A DNA stretch of 64,000 bases from Spirodela intermedia (GCA_902729315.2 LR746280.1:1061001-1125000); one strand, 5' to 3'; positions 12,401 to 25,926 are shown, counted from the stretch's first letter. Translations and numbers: made by a program. The notes: a model not told the origin generated them from the sequence alone.

Positions 12401-14230
12401 ATTTCACTCTTTGGTGCCATATTATTTCAAGCCTGGTGGCTTAGAACGATTTTGATTTGGGCGTACAGTCAGAACTCACAGAGAAGTTATTCTCGAAGGA
12501 TTAGAGGCATTGACGCTGCATTCCAGGCCTTCCCAGGTGAAGTTTTTCGGAACACATGGATCGCCCACCCAGTTCCTTTCCACTCGATACAAATCCTGGA
12601 GATTTGAGATGGCCTCCACTGTCATTCAGGCCGGTGAACAAGTGTAAGTAAGAACGCAGAGACTGATATAGCTGCAGTCTTGATGAAGATAATGCGTGAC
12701 GAATATTTAACGCTCATTACACACATTTTCATGGATGATCGATTAAAAGAAGAATGTTTTGAGGAATATGACGGATGCCCAAAACACCAGACATGATTCT
12801 GCATTTCAGTACTACACTGAGTTTCTCATCTCCTCGGCTACTCTTCTCACGCTAATCATAATCAGTACGCATCAGAATTTATGACGAGCATAATGAATGA
12901 AACTTCGAAACATGGAAGCTTGAAGATTGCTGTATTTATTGAAGGATTTCCACAGGGAAGAAACCAGAGGTGCTCACCTTCGCCCTCGTCGGTCGGCATC
13001 AAGGTAAGATGCTGCAGGGTGAACGCCTCAAGGGCGTTGATTATTGGGGGCAGGGTGGAGTTGGCCGTGGCCCGTAGGTAGTACGTCAGTCCCTGCGGCT
13101 GGCTCGGCGGGGGCAGGTAGACAGCCTGCGCCTGCAGAAAGCTCGGTCTGAACGGCCCGTGGAGCAGATTGTCGCCCGCGTAGATGCTGAACTCCCTGGT
13201 CTCGTTGTCCCCTAGCGGCTGGAGCTCCGCGGAGTATATGAACAGGTAGTTGGCCACATTGGGTCTTCCGACAATGGTGATGCTCAAGCCCTCCGAGAGG
13301 GACGTCGCCGTCGCCGCCGTCTTCAGGACGGCCTGCGGCACCGGAAACTCATCGCCTACCGGCGGGTTCACTCTGGCGACAGTTCTTATCCTATTTCCTA
13401 GTTCCACGGGTTGCCACAAGCGGTCGTAGGGGTCGTCTGGGTACCTGTACCAAGTGTTTTAGACAGAGAGACAGAAAGTTAGAGATAGACGGCTAGCGAG
13501 AGAGAGAGAGAAAGACAGAGACAGACAGAGAGAGGACATGATCTGGGTTTCCCCTCCGTAGTTAATCCGGCTCCCGATGAAGACGATAGAATGCGACGAG
13601 TTGACCAAGGTGTACATGGAATCAGGAAGGAGCCGCAGGTCCAGCTCCGATATGAATGGCGTCCCCTTTCCCGTGTTCACCAGGCAGACCTGCATGATCT
13701 CGGCGGCGGCGACGGCGATGATCTCCGCCCGACTGTAGTTGCCCGTTTCCACGGTCTCCCAAAGGTTGACGCCGAGGTACAGGTCGAACGTCGGTGGTCG
13801 ACCCAGGCCGTCGTAGTTCCCGTACAAAAACTCCGCCTTCACCCGATACTTGGCGCCCCGCACCAGCGGCCCAAGCGTGTAGCAGTTGCGAACCCCGTCG
13901 GGAAAGCTCCGGACATTGGCGTAGTAGGACATGATCGACGTCAGATTGGTGCCCAGGTGGACCCTCTGGTTCACTCCGGCGCTGGTGTAGGGCTCATCCG
14001 GCAAGTACAGAATCTGAGTAACCTTGTCTGTGTAGCCAGATTCGCCGTCGAGGCCGCAGTCGATGCTGATGAACCCTGCCACAGAGATGGAAGACGAGTG
14101 TTGCAATTCCACTCCGGAAAACGGTGGAGCGCGGCGAAGGTTGTGGCATACCGGTCATGGAGGGGTTCTGCGCGGAGGCCGCCACGGCCAGCAGGCCCAG
14201 CAGCAGCCCGAAGAGCGACATCGCCGCCAT
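9483..14230 (-). CDS. Gene A: malectin-like LRR receptor-like Ser/Thr kinase (LRR-RLK subfamily I)
   Basis: Plasma-membrane receptor kinase of 883 aa in 13 exons: 14152-14230, 13541-14075, 12978-13444, 12480-12618, 12314-12385, 11999-12070, 11838-11918, 11064-11245, 10709-10956, 10455-10575, 10275-10334, 9982-10171, 9483-9888. Domains in order: signal peptide ([16 protein letters not shown]), malectin-like domain (exons 2-3, FISIDCGL to [12 protein letters not shown]), LRR cap [18 protein letters not shown], three LRRs, transmembrane helix in exon 8, and kinase with [27 protein letters not shown] and [11 protein letters not shown] (RD type). The start at 14230 fits the conserved 79-bp exon 1; an in-frame ATG at 14284 would add 18 residues. 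One oddity: the intron-2 donor reads ATCATG where gene C has GTCATG, so splicing there may fail or shift. Otherwise all phases fit. Confidence 0.9.
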
Positions 14231-14800
14231 GGTTGAAGCCCTTCCTTCTCCTTCCTCCGGTTGGCTGGACGACGCCACAGGCATTGGAGCGTCGGGCTCT
14301 TACAGACCATAGTCTCTCCGGCGAACAGCGGCGCACCGGTTAAAGTGCAATTATCCTGAGGGGCCCATGGCACCTGTCACCGTCGTTGACGTACTGTGCT
14401 ACACTTTGTAGCCGCGAACCCCCGCAACTCCCTGCCGATCATGTGAACAGAGCACATAGTCAAACACTCCGGTAGTTGAGACATCCGAATGTGCCCAAGT
14501 CAAACCCTTCGGGGGAGCCTCCGCCAGAGATGAGAGTACAACGCAAAAGTCCAAGAACGAAGCGATCGAGTTGGCACCGTCGCCTACGCGCTTTACACTT
14601 GCTCGGGCCCAAGAGGGTTGACAGGTCGTCGCTCAATCGGCGGCGACGGATCTGGCACTGACTTTTTTGCGGCATCGTACAGCCTGGGTAACATGAGCGG
14701 CGGCAGGGTTTCACATTGATTGGCACAAAAAAGTCAACCATTAATGGTGAAAACGAGCATGGTCCATTCATCAAGCATAGGATTGGGAGCGGATTGTGGC
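14231..14800 (-). promoter_or_regulatory. Upstream region of gene A with W-boxes
   Basis: Three strict W-boxes (TTGACT on the minus strand) lie at 14458-14463, 14498-14503 and 14732-14737. Further TTGAC cores are at 14386 and 14618. W-boxes bind WRKY factors, and the Arabidopsis relative FRK1/SIRK is WRKY-controlled. That gene A is regulated in this way is inference. No clear TATA box was found. Confidence 0.4.
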
Positions 14801-15706
14801 AACAGTTTCATCGGAAAATGGGTCAAATGATTTCTCCAGACATCGAAAATTGCCTCATTTCACGATTTTGCGTGATATTATTCGTCCCATATTTTCATTC
14901 TACATCGGTGAAATAAATATGGAAGGATCACCGCAAACCAACCTACCGACATGTCCTTCAATGTTCCATACCTGAATTTTGATATTTTATTTTATTAAAC
15001 GGAATTCAAAGTCAACGATTTGGAAGCCAGCGCAGGCCGGCCAGACCGGCCCGGCCCGTTTTAGTAATCTTTCATCCCGGCCTAATAGTGGACCCCGAAT
15101 GCCGGGGTTACATCCTCCACCCTCCTCCTCCGTCGCCGCCCGTCTCCTCCATCTCACACTATGTCCATATATATATATATGGACGTCCCTGCCCGACCTT
15201 CCCTCCTCTCCCGACGCTCCTCACAGCGGCCTCGTCTTGAGCCCTGAATATTCAACCTCTGTATGACCGTTCGCCCAGACTAGTAAGAATATGCAGCGAG
15301 TTGGAGAATATACCTCTGTATGTATGTTTCTGTATCCTCCCACTCTTCTTCATATCATGATTTGATCCATCTGATGATTTGTCCCTGACATGTGCTAAAC
15401 CATTCTTAATTTGGCTTTAAACTCTTGAGGTGCTTGATCGTTAAAGTTTTCTATAGAAATGATTATTGAGTAGGTTGAACCAGCTTGTTATACTTGGAAG
15501 TGTTGACAAGTCAACTGGTCAATGCAACATGACGCTGACTTTTTTATGCAAAGAGGCAACTGAAGAACTATCAACTCAACCATTTAGAGAGCATAAATCT
15601 GACAAATTGATTCATCCTTTATTATTCTCTGGTTTATGATACAAAAACCAAATATGCAAATTACATCATCTTTTAATATATCATCACCCCAAATTATTGC
15701 CGAACA
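14801..15706. other. Intergenic region between genes A and B
   Basis: No gene is seen. It contains a C+T-rich stretch at about 15100-15240, a short (AT)n run at 15167-15180, and near 15500-15545 several TTGAC/GTCAA cores close to the 3' end of gene B. Confidence 0.35.
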
Positions 15707-18700
15707 TTATCTTGCCGACGGATTGGTGTCTATATCAGAAATAAAAGGCACCACATCAACTCGACTCTGTTCACAATCATGAAAGTCACTAGATGTGTAT
15801 TGCGGTGTCATATAAGGAAGACAATCCTTTAACTGTGTTACCACAGCACTCATGCTTGGTCTTTGTGTGGAGTTCGGCATTGTACAAAGCAGTGCAACTT
15901 CTAATGCTTTCCAAATTGAATTGGTATCATATTTTCCTCCCAATCTTTTGTCAACTATTTCAGTTATATCACCTCTTTGAATGTTTGATTGCACCCATGA
16001 AATTGTTGAACTTTTCTCCAAACCACGAGTAATTGGTGGTTTCCCTGTTATAAGCTCTAGAAGAACAATTCCAAAACTGTAAACATCACTCTTCTCTGTT
16101 AACTTTGATGTTTGACAATACCTGTAATAGATTAAGTCATAGAAAAATTATCAAATAGAAGTTTATGAAAAAAAAATTATATTTTCTTTCTAAGGTTATA
16201 AAAGCTGTTGAAATAGTCAAGAAGAAATAGAAATCTTACTCAGGGTCAAGGTATCCTGGAGTGCCTACAATTGCTGTGGAAATATAAACTGAATTTTCAT
16301 CACGGAAGAACTTTGACATCCCAAAATCGGCTAATTTCGCTTCAAGATTGAGATTTAGTAAAATGTTTGCAGTCTTCACATCTCTATGAACAATAGGCGG
16401 CTTGCAAAAAATGTGCAAATATTCGAGTCCTGTAATGAAAGAATTCACAAACTATTTTTAGATAAAAGTATGCCAAAGAACAACTATAATTACACTACAT
16501 TGACAATAGTTTTGTCATATACCTTGTGCAACTTCAATAGCAATTCTGAGTCGTCTGCTCCAACTTAAATCATTATTCAATTTATCTATATGTTTATTCA
16601 AGAATAATAAATATTAGTGGAATATAAACCTGTTAAAAAGAAAACTGACATTAACTTGTCATATAATGTCTTAAGTATGAAAAAAGAACCTGATAAGTGC
16701 ATGGCCAGATTCCCATGTGCCATAAATTCATAAACTAATGCAAAGCTGTCTGGCTCGTTACAATATCCCAGAAATGACACCAGGTTTCGATGATGAACCC
16801 TCGTCAATATTTGTGCCTATGTTTGAAAACACGGCTATCATTGTTAGAATATCCCAATCTTGTCACTATAGTAGGTAAATCATCGACTTCAACTACTACA
16901 ACTTGCCTCGGCTTGGAACTCTTTTTCTCCTTGAAAAGATGCTTTAGAAAGCAACTTTACTGCAACCTCGATCCCATTTCTTAAACGGCCTCGATAAACC
17001 TTTCCAAAGCCACCTTCACCAATCTGGTGTTGAAAGTTTTCTGTGATGATTACGATTTCTGCAAATGTGAATTGGCTGCTCTCTAAATTTAAACTCCCCT
17101 GCTGTTTATTAGATTGAATATCTGCTTTCATGCAAAAGGTTTCTAGTATCAAATGACTTAAGAGGTCAACATGCCACCAGGAAAATTATATCAGACATTT
17201 AATTACGTTGTGGGTTAAAAATGAAATAGAAAGGAATCACATACCTTCTGCGGTACCTTGAAGGGAAATTTTCTTTCTTCTTCTAATTCTCCAAGAAATT
17301 AGTATAGCAATTAAGAAGACTAAAACTGAGGATGCTGCAATTCCTACTGTGATGGGAACAATGATTTTGTTTTTCCTTCTTGCCTCACATGAACCTTCTC
17401 TGCATAGATTTGTGTTGCCATCGATTCTAATATTTTTCAAATAAAAATCAGTCATTAGTATCCAAAGTAAAAAAGAAATAACTATGCTCATTTCTCATAG
17501 CTAATACAAACATCAAGCCAATAATTCTCATCATCACAATGTTACCAACTTGTAAATGGTTTCGCTATGTTGTCATGTAGATCTCATTCCCATTCCCCAT
17601 TATTGCCAGTGAAGGCAGCTAATAATGACAAATGCTTGTGAAGTAACCAACATTATTATCTAAACTGACGTTTAAAAATATATTCCATGAGAAATTATCT
17701 CCTCTCATGGTTCATCAGATAGGGGGCTCGCAATAATATCAAGTTATTTGGGTGATAAAAAAAATATTTTTCCGGTGCTCGGAATGCAAGGGTTATAAAA
17801 TAATGAAGATAATAACGGAATAAAAAAACAGAATCCTGCATTTTCTTGAATGATCTCGCTCAGAAAATTTACCATGATGTCTAACAATGATAGAAATTTT
17901 TTTAAAAAAATAAACTAGACATCTTTTTCATTCTGTTGCTTCTTTCTTTCATGTTGTATTTTACAGAAATATGGTTTGGGATTAATATTTAACATAGTTT
18001 CCTTTGTGAAAATTCTCACCTTAGTTGTAGGGTCTGATTTTGTGACTTCTCATGAAGAATCTTGGGAACCACTCCACTTAGTTGGTTATTTTCCAAGTTC
18101 CTGCAAAGAAAAAAGTCCTTGTCGCTAAAAATTTTCAGAAATACGGTATGTACAGATATAAGATATGTGTTTGAACTTACAGAACTTTTAGTTGTAAAAG
18201 TTCGGCTAGATCAGTAGGAATTTCACCTGTTAAATTGTTACCTGATAAATCCCTGAAAAAAAACAGTACATGTCAGCAAGTTTTAATTGGTTTCCGTCAT
18301 AGAACACAACGTTAATCTTACTCTATGTTCTTAAATCTGTTCAATGCCTAAGCTTCCTTTTCATCGACCAAAAAGTTATATGCTTCACCTAGAAGATCAA
18401 GGAGGAGAACAAGAGTGGGATGATGGAAGCATCTATTGACCAGAACATGAAGTTGAGTTTAGCTTGTCAACTACACTTCTCTTATGGGATCATCATAATT
18501 AGGTACAATTTTTGTAGTTTAATTTTTGAGACAGAAATTTGCATATTTCCATTTGTCATGTAGCGTAATATAATCATTATATTGCTCATACAGTTCAATA
18601 AAACTGAAATTTACCTTTTAAAGTTACTAGGATCCTAGAAAATAGGGCACACATGCATTGATCAAAATAATTTTATGTTTTATTTGATATTTTTTCTGTA

Positions 18701-20769
18701 AAGTAGGTTGTTGACAATTATTTGAATTTCATTTATTCACGGATACGTCTGTTTTAAGGTTTATATGTTAAAAAAAATTATACCAACAAAATAAATTTAG
18801 TCAACAGAGATGCACTCTCAAATTTTTATCTGAACCGTGAGAATTGTATTCAATGTAAAAGAAACTTACAAAGACTCTAGCGCTGTTAGATTCGCGATTG
18901 ATGGAGAAATGATACCGCTAATTCCGCTACGAGACAAGTTTCTGCAAGACAGTTGAATAAATGCTTTGACTCTGCAATTCTATAAAGTAGAAGAAACTTT
19001 GACTTATTCCAACGGAAGAACACCTCAAAGAACAGCTTACAAGGCAGTAATCCTGGGGTTCTGATGGTCATTGTAACTGCAATTCAAGCCTTCCCAAGAG
19101 ACGTTCTGGGGGACACATGGATCACCAATCCAATTCCTTTTCACTCCATAGGACCCTTTGATCTTCATCACGGCGTTAACTGTGCTCAGAACGCGTATAG
19201 TTTGAGTAGGAATGCATGGAGTGATACAAAATAATGAACACTGAATTAGAAACGAAAAATCACGGTCAGTATGACATGTGTTTTCAATGTCCCGGTGATT
19301 TTTCTTTACTAGAAAATGTATTCTTGTTTTCGAAGATACGATCGTCAGCGCCTCCCCTGTTTTCTCTCTAAAGCCAAACAACAATGTAAGGAAGAAGATG
19401 ATGAAACTCACCGTCGCCTTCGTCAGTAGGCAACGACTTTAGTTCAACCAGCTTGTACACTTCGCGGCCATTAATGATGGGAGGTAGGGTTGAATTGGCC
19501 GTGGCCTGGATGGTGTAGTTGCTTGTTCCTCCAGGGCCTGACTCGGGGATGATCACAGTCTGTCCAACCAGGAATTTCGGATTGTGTGGCCCAGATATTA
19601 GGTTACCATTCCGGTAGACAGAGAACTCTCTCCTCTGCTTGCCCTTAATATTCTCGATCTCTGCGAAGTATAGGAACACCAACATCTTTTCTCCAGAGAT
19701 TCCTTTCACGGTAAAGTTCAGGAATTGGGAGGTAGAATTCGTCTTCACTGCTGTCTCGAAGACCAAAGGCGGTGCCATAGCCAGGTCTCCCTCCTCCACC
19801 AAAACATCATTGTCAGTGCTCACCGGTGTCCCGATGCGCTTGCTTGATCCGAACCACACGCGGTCAAACATGTCATTTGGATATCTGTAACCAAAGGTAT
19901 CACCACAAATCCGACAGAGGTGCGTAGGAGGATGAGGGAGGAAGGGAGGGGAGAGAGAGAGATGAACAGGGCATCACCTCATTGAGCCATTCCTGCCATG
20001 GTCCTCTCGATCCTCGTAAAGAACCAACGAATGAGTCTTGTTCGCCATGGTGTACATGGTATCGCGAAGGGGCCTCAACTCGAGGGAACTTATGAAGGGC
20101 GTCCCCATACCAATGGCGACTAAGCATACCTGTATGGACTCGGAGGGAGCAATGGCGATGATCTCCAGCCGGGAAAAGTCCTCCGGTGGGACAGTCTGCC
20201 ACAGGTTAACGCCGAGGTACACGTCGAAAGTCGGCGGAGCATTTCGGCCGTCGTAGTTTCCGTACTCGAATTCGGCCCTAACCAAGTATCTTCCTCCCTT
20301 TCTCACCGGACCCAGCGTGTAGCAGTTCCGAGTTCCGTCGGGGAAGCTTCGGAGGGTCGAGTAGTACCGATGCAAACCTGTCAGATTAGTGTCCGGGGAG
20401 ACGTCCTGGTTTACTCCGGTGTCGATATACGAGGCATCAGTGTCGTATACGAGGTTGTTGTATTGGTTTCTGTAGCTGTCGTTGGTCTCGAGGCCGCAGT
20501 CTATGCTGATGAATCCTGCTAAAGAGCCAGAATAATTTTGATAGAAACTCAGAACAGAGACCAAGCTGAGATTTCTACGCTCACAAACTGCGGAAGCGAT
20601 GGTTTCCTTCAAACAAGATATCGTCTAGACTTCGGCTATTTCAAGAATACGCCGAGGAACACACAAGATATTGAGGCCATTAGAGGGCAGAAAGGCCTTA
20701 CTTACCAGGCGGTGCCTGAGCCGAAGCCTCCATCGCCAGGAGGCCCAACAGCAGAGCTTGCAGCCACAT
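15707..20769 (-). CDS. Gene B: malectin-like LRR receptor-like Ser/Thr kinase (LRR-RLK subfamily I)
   Basis: 883 aa, 13 exons: 20706-20769, 19978-20515, 19412-19884, 19041-19179, 18870-18941, 18181-18252, 18020-18100, 17245-17426, 16907-17142, 16690-16816, 16523-16585, 16240-16429, 15707-16121. All phases agree and no internal stop is seen, so it looks functional. Order: signal peptide ([18 protein letters not shown]), malectin-like domain (FISIDCGLE to [12 protein letters not shown]), [18 protein letters not shown] cap, three LRRs, transmembrane helix ([20 protein letters not shown]), and kinase with [29 protein letters not shown] and [11 protein letters not shown]. It is an RD kinase. Exon 9 ends in AG|GCAAGT, so intron 9 is probably a GC-AG intron, as in gene C. 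It lies head to tail with gene A, 1.5 kb away, which suggests tandem duplication. Confidence 0.93.
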
Positions 20770-21403
20770 CGCCGCCGTCGCGAGCAATCTCCTCCCTGCG
20801 CAGGTGCCTGCCGGATGGGCGATGATGGTCTCTCCTGCCGGTGCCCGGGATAGGAGAAGCAGGAGATTATCCGGTTGGATCTCCTAGCTATCCCCCTAGA
20901 CTTCAGCTTCCGCTAAGAGTCAAGATCGTCCCCATGTATGACGGGAGGGAAAATGTGAAACTTCGGGAGCTCTGCCCACACGGTTTCCTTTGTTCCTACG
21001 CGACAGATGACGTACGTTGGTTTTCTCTTGACATCAGGGAAGGGTAGGTTCGGTGTCAATGATGATCTCACATAAACGACTCGTTCCTCAGATTCTTTTT
21101 AGGATAAGCAGGTAGATGGCTCAGGGACAACCAACGTGGGAGATGATCGCGGAGGCTTCCGCTTCCGGTCCAAGACTAAGTCGTCGGATATACGACAGAA
21201 ATCTACGAAAATGAACGCCTACCGGCCACCCCGTTGACTGACTGAGAATTGCCGAGTCCTCAGCGGAGGGTAGAAGAGAGTTCTCTACGACCGGGTAACA
21301 TTAACGTGGACTTTTTGGACACTTTTTTATTTCGATACTGGTACCTACTCTGGGACCCACGTAAAGATAATGTGTATCATGTAGGGTAGGCCGTCTTTGT
21401 CTG

Positions 21404-21477
<74 letters not shown>

Positions 21478-22023
21478 TAGCCTCATTCCCTCGGGACTAT
21501 TCCGTCCCCAATTTTACCGGGAAGAGCTTCAGTTAATTTTCCCAAATATGCTCCCTCATAAATGACTCTCAACCATTTAAGGTGGCATTTAGACGGCGAG
21601 GATCTGCACCACCCGGTGGGACTCACCACACCACGGTGTGACTTGAACGTCTCATTTACACCATTACTCATAGATATGTGCACTTAATATCTTCAACAAT
21701 GGTAGAAGATAAATAAATTTCGGGAAAAATATGTTTTTTATTTCTATATGGCAGTCACAGCATTTAACAACTAAATGAATATGAAACATGATCGAAGTGA
21801 AAGAGATTTACAAAGATACTAGACCACTTAGATTTTTTATAGATAAAATTTGCCTCATCTAGTTTGAGGGAAACTTGTATAAAGTAATTAATTATTTTCA
21901 ATTTATATGACGTAAGACAAATGTGTTATATTATTTTGTCATCACTCATTATTTCAGAAAAATTTTAATAAAGTGATAATTCATCAAATCTCCAACTGAT
22001 TGTCGTTTCATAACAATCATACA
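20770..22023. other. Upstream region of gene B and CT microsatellite
   Basis: The first few hundred bases are 5' UTR and promoter of gene B on the minus strand. One strict W-box (TTGACT) is at 21234-21239. A CT microsatellite sits at about 21405-21471. From about 21700 the sequence becomes very A+T-rich and leads into a decayed LTR. No gene is seen. Confidence 0.4.
21405..21471. repeat. (CT)n microsatellite
   Basis: About 33 perfect CT dinucleotides without interruption. It lies roughly 0.65 kb upstream of the start codon of gene B and is likely to vary in length. Confidence 0.97.
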
Positions 22024-23299
22024 TGATGTGACTTAATGAGTACATAATAAATCACATAAATTTAAATTTATAAATATTATTAAATATTATTTTTTATATT
22101 TTAAAAATATTTTATTACGATTATACTATTTATAATTCAAAAAATATTTTTAAAATAGTAAAAATTTCCAAGGTCAATCATAGACATATAACATAATATT
22201 AGGTAAAGTTTTAGAATTTTTTTGAAAGAATAAATTTTTTTATAAAATTTAACCTAAATGACGAATATAGAATATATTTAAAAAATTACAAAAAATAAAA
22301 ATATCAAGTATGGACATCATGATAATGTCAACATCTAAATAAATGTGATTCAAGTAAAAATATACTTTCACTTGACAATTATTATATAAATAATTACAAA
22401 ATATTTATTTAATCAAATTAAAACCTATAAAAGCCAAAAGAATTGTAATTGACTAAAGAAGATTTTTAAAACCTAAAATTATAGAAAATATTATTAATTT
22501 AAATAAAAAATAAGTTTAAAATAGAAAAAATATAGTTCTGACATCATAATAGTGATCTTCGAAATTCTCAATATTTGAAATTTTTTTCATGTAATATTCA
22601 TAACCTCAAAGTTTCAACTTAGACATTCACAATGTCAGCAATCTTTAGATCTACTTGTAAAGTTTAGACATTCACAATTATCACTTAGTAGAGATAAGTT
22701 TGATGGAGGTACAATCTAACTTAAAGAGCTTCATCCTTAAGTGTACATAGTAAGATTAGGCTTTTCATTACATTTGATATGCTTTAAAAAGATGACAACT
22801 CGTCGCATGAGATATCACCTTATTCTCTATGACAATGCATTTGTCAATCAACCATATATAACTTTTTCAATTAAATTCATATTTTTTGTATTAAAAATAT
22901 TTAGTTAGTTGCTAACGATCATTTGTAAATGGTGTTGATAAAATTTTCATTGATGATTAAGGAATTCTGATGGTTGGATTGTTGACCAACATTCGTTGGT
23001 TTGTGCTTTTGACCCGTGTGCACCAGCCCATTCCCTCACTATATCTTCGACTTGCATGTGGGCCGGGCTAACTAGTAGGTCCCACCTTTTTTAGTATTTA
23101 TTTATTTATTTTATTTTTCTTTATTTTATCTCAAAAAAATATTATAAAAATTATATAAAATCACATAAGTAATAACAAAAATATTATTAACTAAAAACTA
23201 TTTTATTAATTTCATATAAATATAAGTCTATTTATCATGAGTTATAGCTTAAAATATATTATTAATTAATTATTAATTCATGATAATGAAGACTTATTA
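22024..23299 (-). repeat. Athila-like LTR, minus strand, decayed
   Basis: On the minus strand it starts TAATAAGTCTTCATTATCATG at 23299 and ends ...TTAAGTCACATCA at 22024. This matches the TGATAAG...TCACGTCA ends of the LTR at 184-1814, with changes in the terminal bases. At 1276 bp it has internal deletions. The flanks ATACA and ATGCC do not form a target duplication, so it may be a fragment. It is very A+T-rich. Confidence 0.72.
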
Positions 23300-25079
23300 A
23301 TGCCCATGTTGGGTTCATAGATCACTTAATTCAGTTATTCACTTTAGAAAACATTTGAATATTTAAGATTCATCAACTACATTCGAAACTTGTCTATTGT
23401 AAAGGAAAATATGTTAAAATATAATAAGTCTATATGACATGAGATGGAACAAAAAAACATCAAGTCAATACAAATTACTAGGGGCCACATTTGAAGAACT
23501 TGCCATCTAGCTAATAATAATTGATTTGACTAAGCTTAATAATGTTGACATTTTATTCTGTATTTCATAAAATATGTTTTCCTTGCTATTATGGACTCAA
23601 ATCTTTCGTCAAAACAATTTCATTTGTTTTTTTCTGATTCTCTTAAGAAATGAGTAAAAGAAATGCTTTGTGTAAGTCTACCAATGGAGTATGTGGAGTA
23701 AAATAACCTAAACCCACTTATAGTTAATTACTTCTGAATATTACGATTAATTTCATGAATGGACTTAATGGAATCTTTTAAATCCTATTTATTTATTACT
23801 TCATTTGGTATCACGTTTTTTTAAATATAAAACATCTCGTAATAAATAAAATTCAATCCATTCAGAATAGTTGAGCAAGTGACCTGGTAATGGTGTCACA
23901 ATGACTGAGTTCAATTTTTAGCGGCATGAGGTCTCCTTCATGGAAATTAGTTGTATAAATTAAGCGAACCATTATAAATATTGACAAAACAAAGTATAGT
24001 AATGGTCAATTCCTCAATTATAGGAACAAGATGGGATATAGTTCTCTTGTAGTGAAAGTTTGGATCTCAAATAGGCTCAAAATATTTCTTGATATATTAA
24101 AAATGAACTAATTTGCACGATTTTGTATCATTTAATTTGTTTGATATTTTAATTCTAAGATAATTACGGAATAATCAATACAAACCAATATATCAACATG
24201 TTTTTCTATGTTATAGAGATCGTCAATATTTCTTTTATTACATTACATGGGCTTCAATGTAAAAGATTTGGAAGACACACTGACTGAAGATTTGTCTTCT
24301 TTGCAATGGAAACCACCATGAGGAATAATGATGCAGGTATTGCAATGGAAAGCAAAATGTTCCTTTCCCCCCCTCTTCACATAGTTTACCTTTTAGCGTT
24401 CATTTGCTCTTGACTCTGAAAATTTTGAAGATAAATGATAGATTTTAATTCATAAATTTAATATTACAGTTTAATATTTTCTTTTGTGAAAGAATTGCCT
24501 ATATAGTTGATGTAAAAAAATTGGTTAATGCTCTTAGTAGGCTGTTTGGATTAAGCAAAAGTTCAAACCATGTTAAATCAGATTAGGCCAGTTAAAAAAA
24601 GGCCTAGCATCAAATTGTTTGTGAGGAAAGCCCTGATTTCTCTCCTCAATTCTCTCCAAATGAGTACAGGATATGGAAACAAACGGACACACGAGTCAAC
24701 CCTACAGATTTCTCATCCCTCATCCTTGATCATTTGAACAACCCTATCTCGACCGCTATTTCCAATTTTAGTTGAAAATTGCTGGCATGGGTGTATCCAA
24801 TTTCACTTTAAATTTAAGATCATTACTTCACAATATATCTTGCAGTCACTGTTAATGAAAATCGAGAAGGGGGCTATGAAGCCAACAGCTCCACTTCATG
24901 TCATGCTTGTTGTCAACGTTCCTACTACTCTTCATATTCGTATAAATTGATGTGACGTTTTGTCAAAAGGGTTTTTCAAACTGTTAATCGAGTCACAAAC
25001 CTTCCGTGTGCCATTCTTCTCCGTTTTCTTCTTTTAGAATATCCGTTCCTTTGTGGATACTGCGTACCTTGTGTTTATT
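23300..25079. other. Intergenic, A+T-rich, no gene recognised
   Basis: I see no coding region or element ends. Isolated C+G-richer stretches occur near 24640-25030 but give no recognisable product. Confidence 0.3.
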
Positions 25080-25415
25080 CTTCCGCTGCTATACCAGGCC
25101 ATCAGATTCAGGCCATTTCTCAACAGGTGTTAGGAACCCGACATTCCATTTACTGTGAGAGGAGACAAGTCCCTGCAAGGTAATTCAACACACTCTGTCT
25201 TCCATGTCCAAGCATCAGAGCAGCTCCTCCCCTTTCCCGGCGTATGAGCAGAATCGTAGACCAATTATATCATAAAATGATCGTCCTGGAGATGAACGTT
25301 GCATTCTTGGATTCCTTACTGTGGCTGCGGTTCAAGCCTTTAGAGTGAAGATTTTTGGAGAGGCACGGACCTCACATCCAGCTCTTCTTCGCATGATATA
25401 TCTCTTTAATGTACG
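25080..25415 (-). pseudogene. Malectin-like LRR receptor kinase fragment (exon 4, perhaps exon 5)
   Basis: Reading the minus strand from about 25415, IKEIYHAKKSWM.GPCLSKNL and HSKGLNRSHSKESKNAT align with the LRR cap exon of genes A-C ([23 protein letters not shown]). The D of GDPC is replaced by a stop or gap. About 100 bp further on, ACTTGTCTCCTCTCACAG (around 25157-25174) resembles the start of the LRR exon (NLSHSG). No other exon is found nearby. It is an old dead copy of the cluster family. Confidence 0.65.
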
Positions 25416-25926
25416 TGATCGCATGAACTGACTTCACTACTCGCATGAGAAGAGAAAAGGCATTCGCTGTAAGAAGCACTACAAGAAGGTGGAGCAAGTC
25501 CACATCATGTCCGTCAGTGGGTGGCCTGGACAACATTGAGGATGGGTGTGACGTAAGATGAGATGATGAAAAGGACTACACTACCCTGAAGAAGGTTAAC
25601 TAAAGTGAGATTAAGTGATTTCTTGCAATATTTGAAATAAAAGGACTGATGCGATTAATAAATTGTTAAATGATTAGGGAGTGTTCCACAGTCAATAAGT
25701 CCATCAATTACAAATCAAGTGGGTTAACACTCATCACTAACCACTAGTTATGACTTTAAGTGGACTTATTTATGGATCACACAACGGCAGTCTTGCAAGA
25801 TAAAATACTAAATGAACAAAATACTCAAATTCGGAAAGAAGAGTATTTAGAGATAACCTAGTCCTCAGAAGAGGTGACGGAGTAGTGGAGGAGTACGAAC
25901 TGAAGCTTAGACCCATTTTTGAAAAG

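Noticed and set aside
13591-14343. A 250-codon plus-strand open frame opposite gene A
   Set aside because: It is the antisense of GC-rich malectin exons 1-2, whose codon bias opens the opposite frame. The minus-strand protein is clearly the real one.
22024-23299. Target-site duplication for the minus-strand Athila-like LTR
   Set aside because: Flanks ATACA and ATGCC do not match, so I did not claim a clean solo LTR there.
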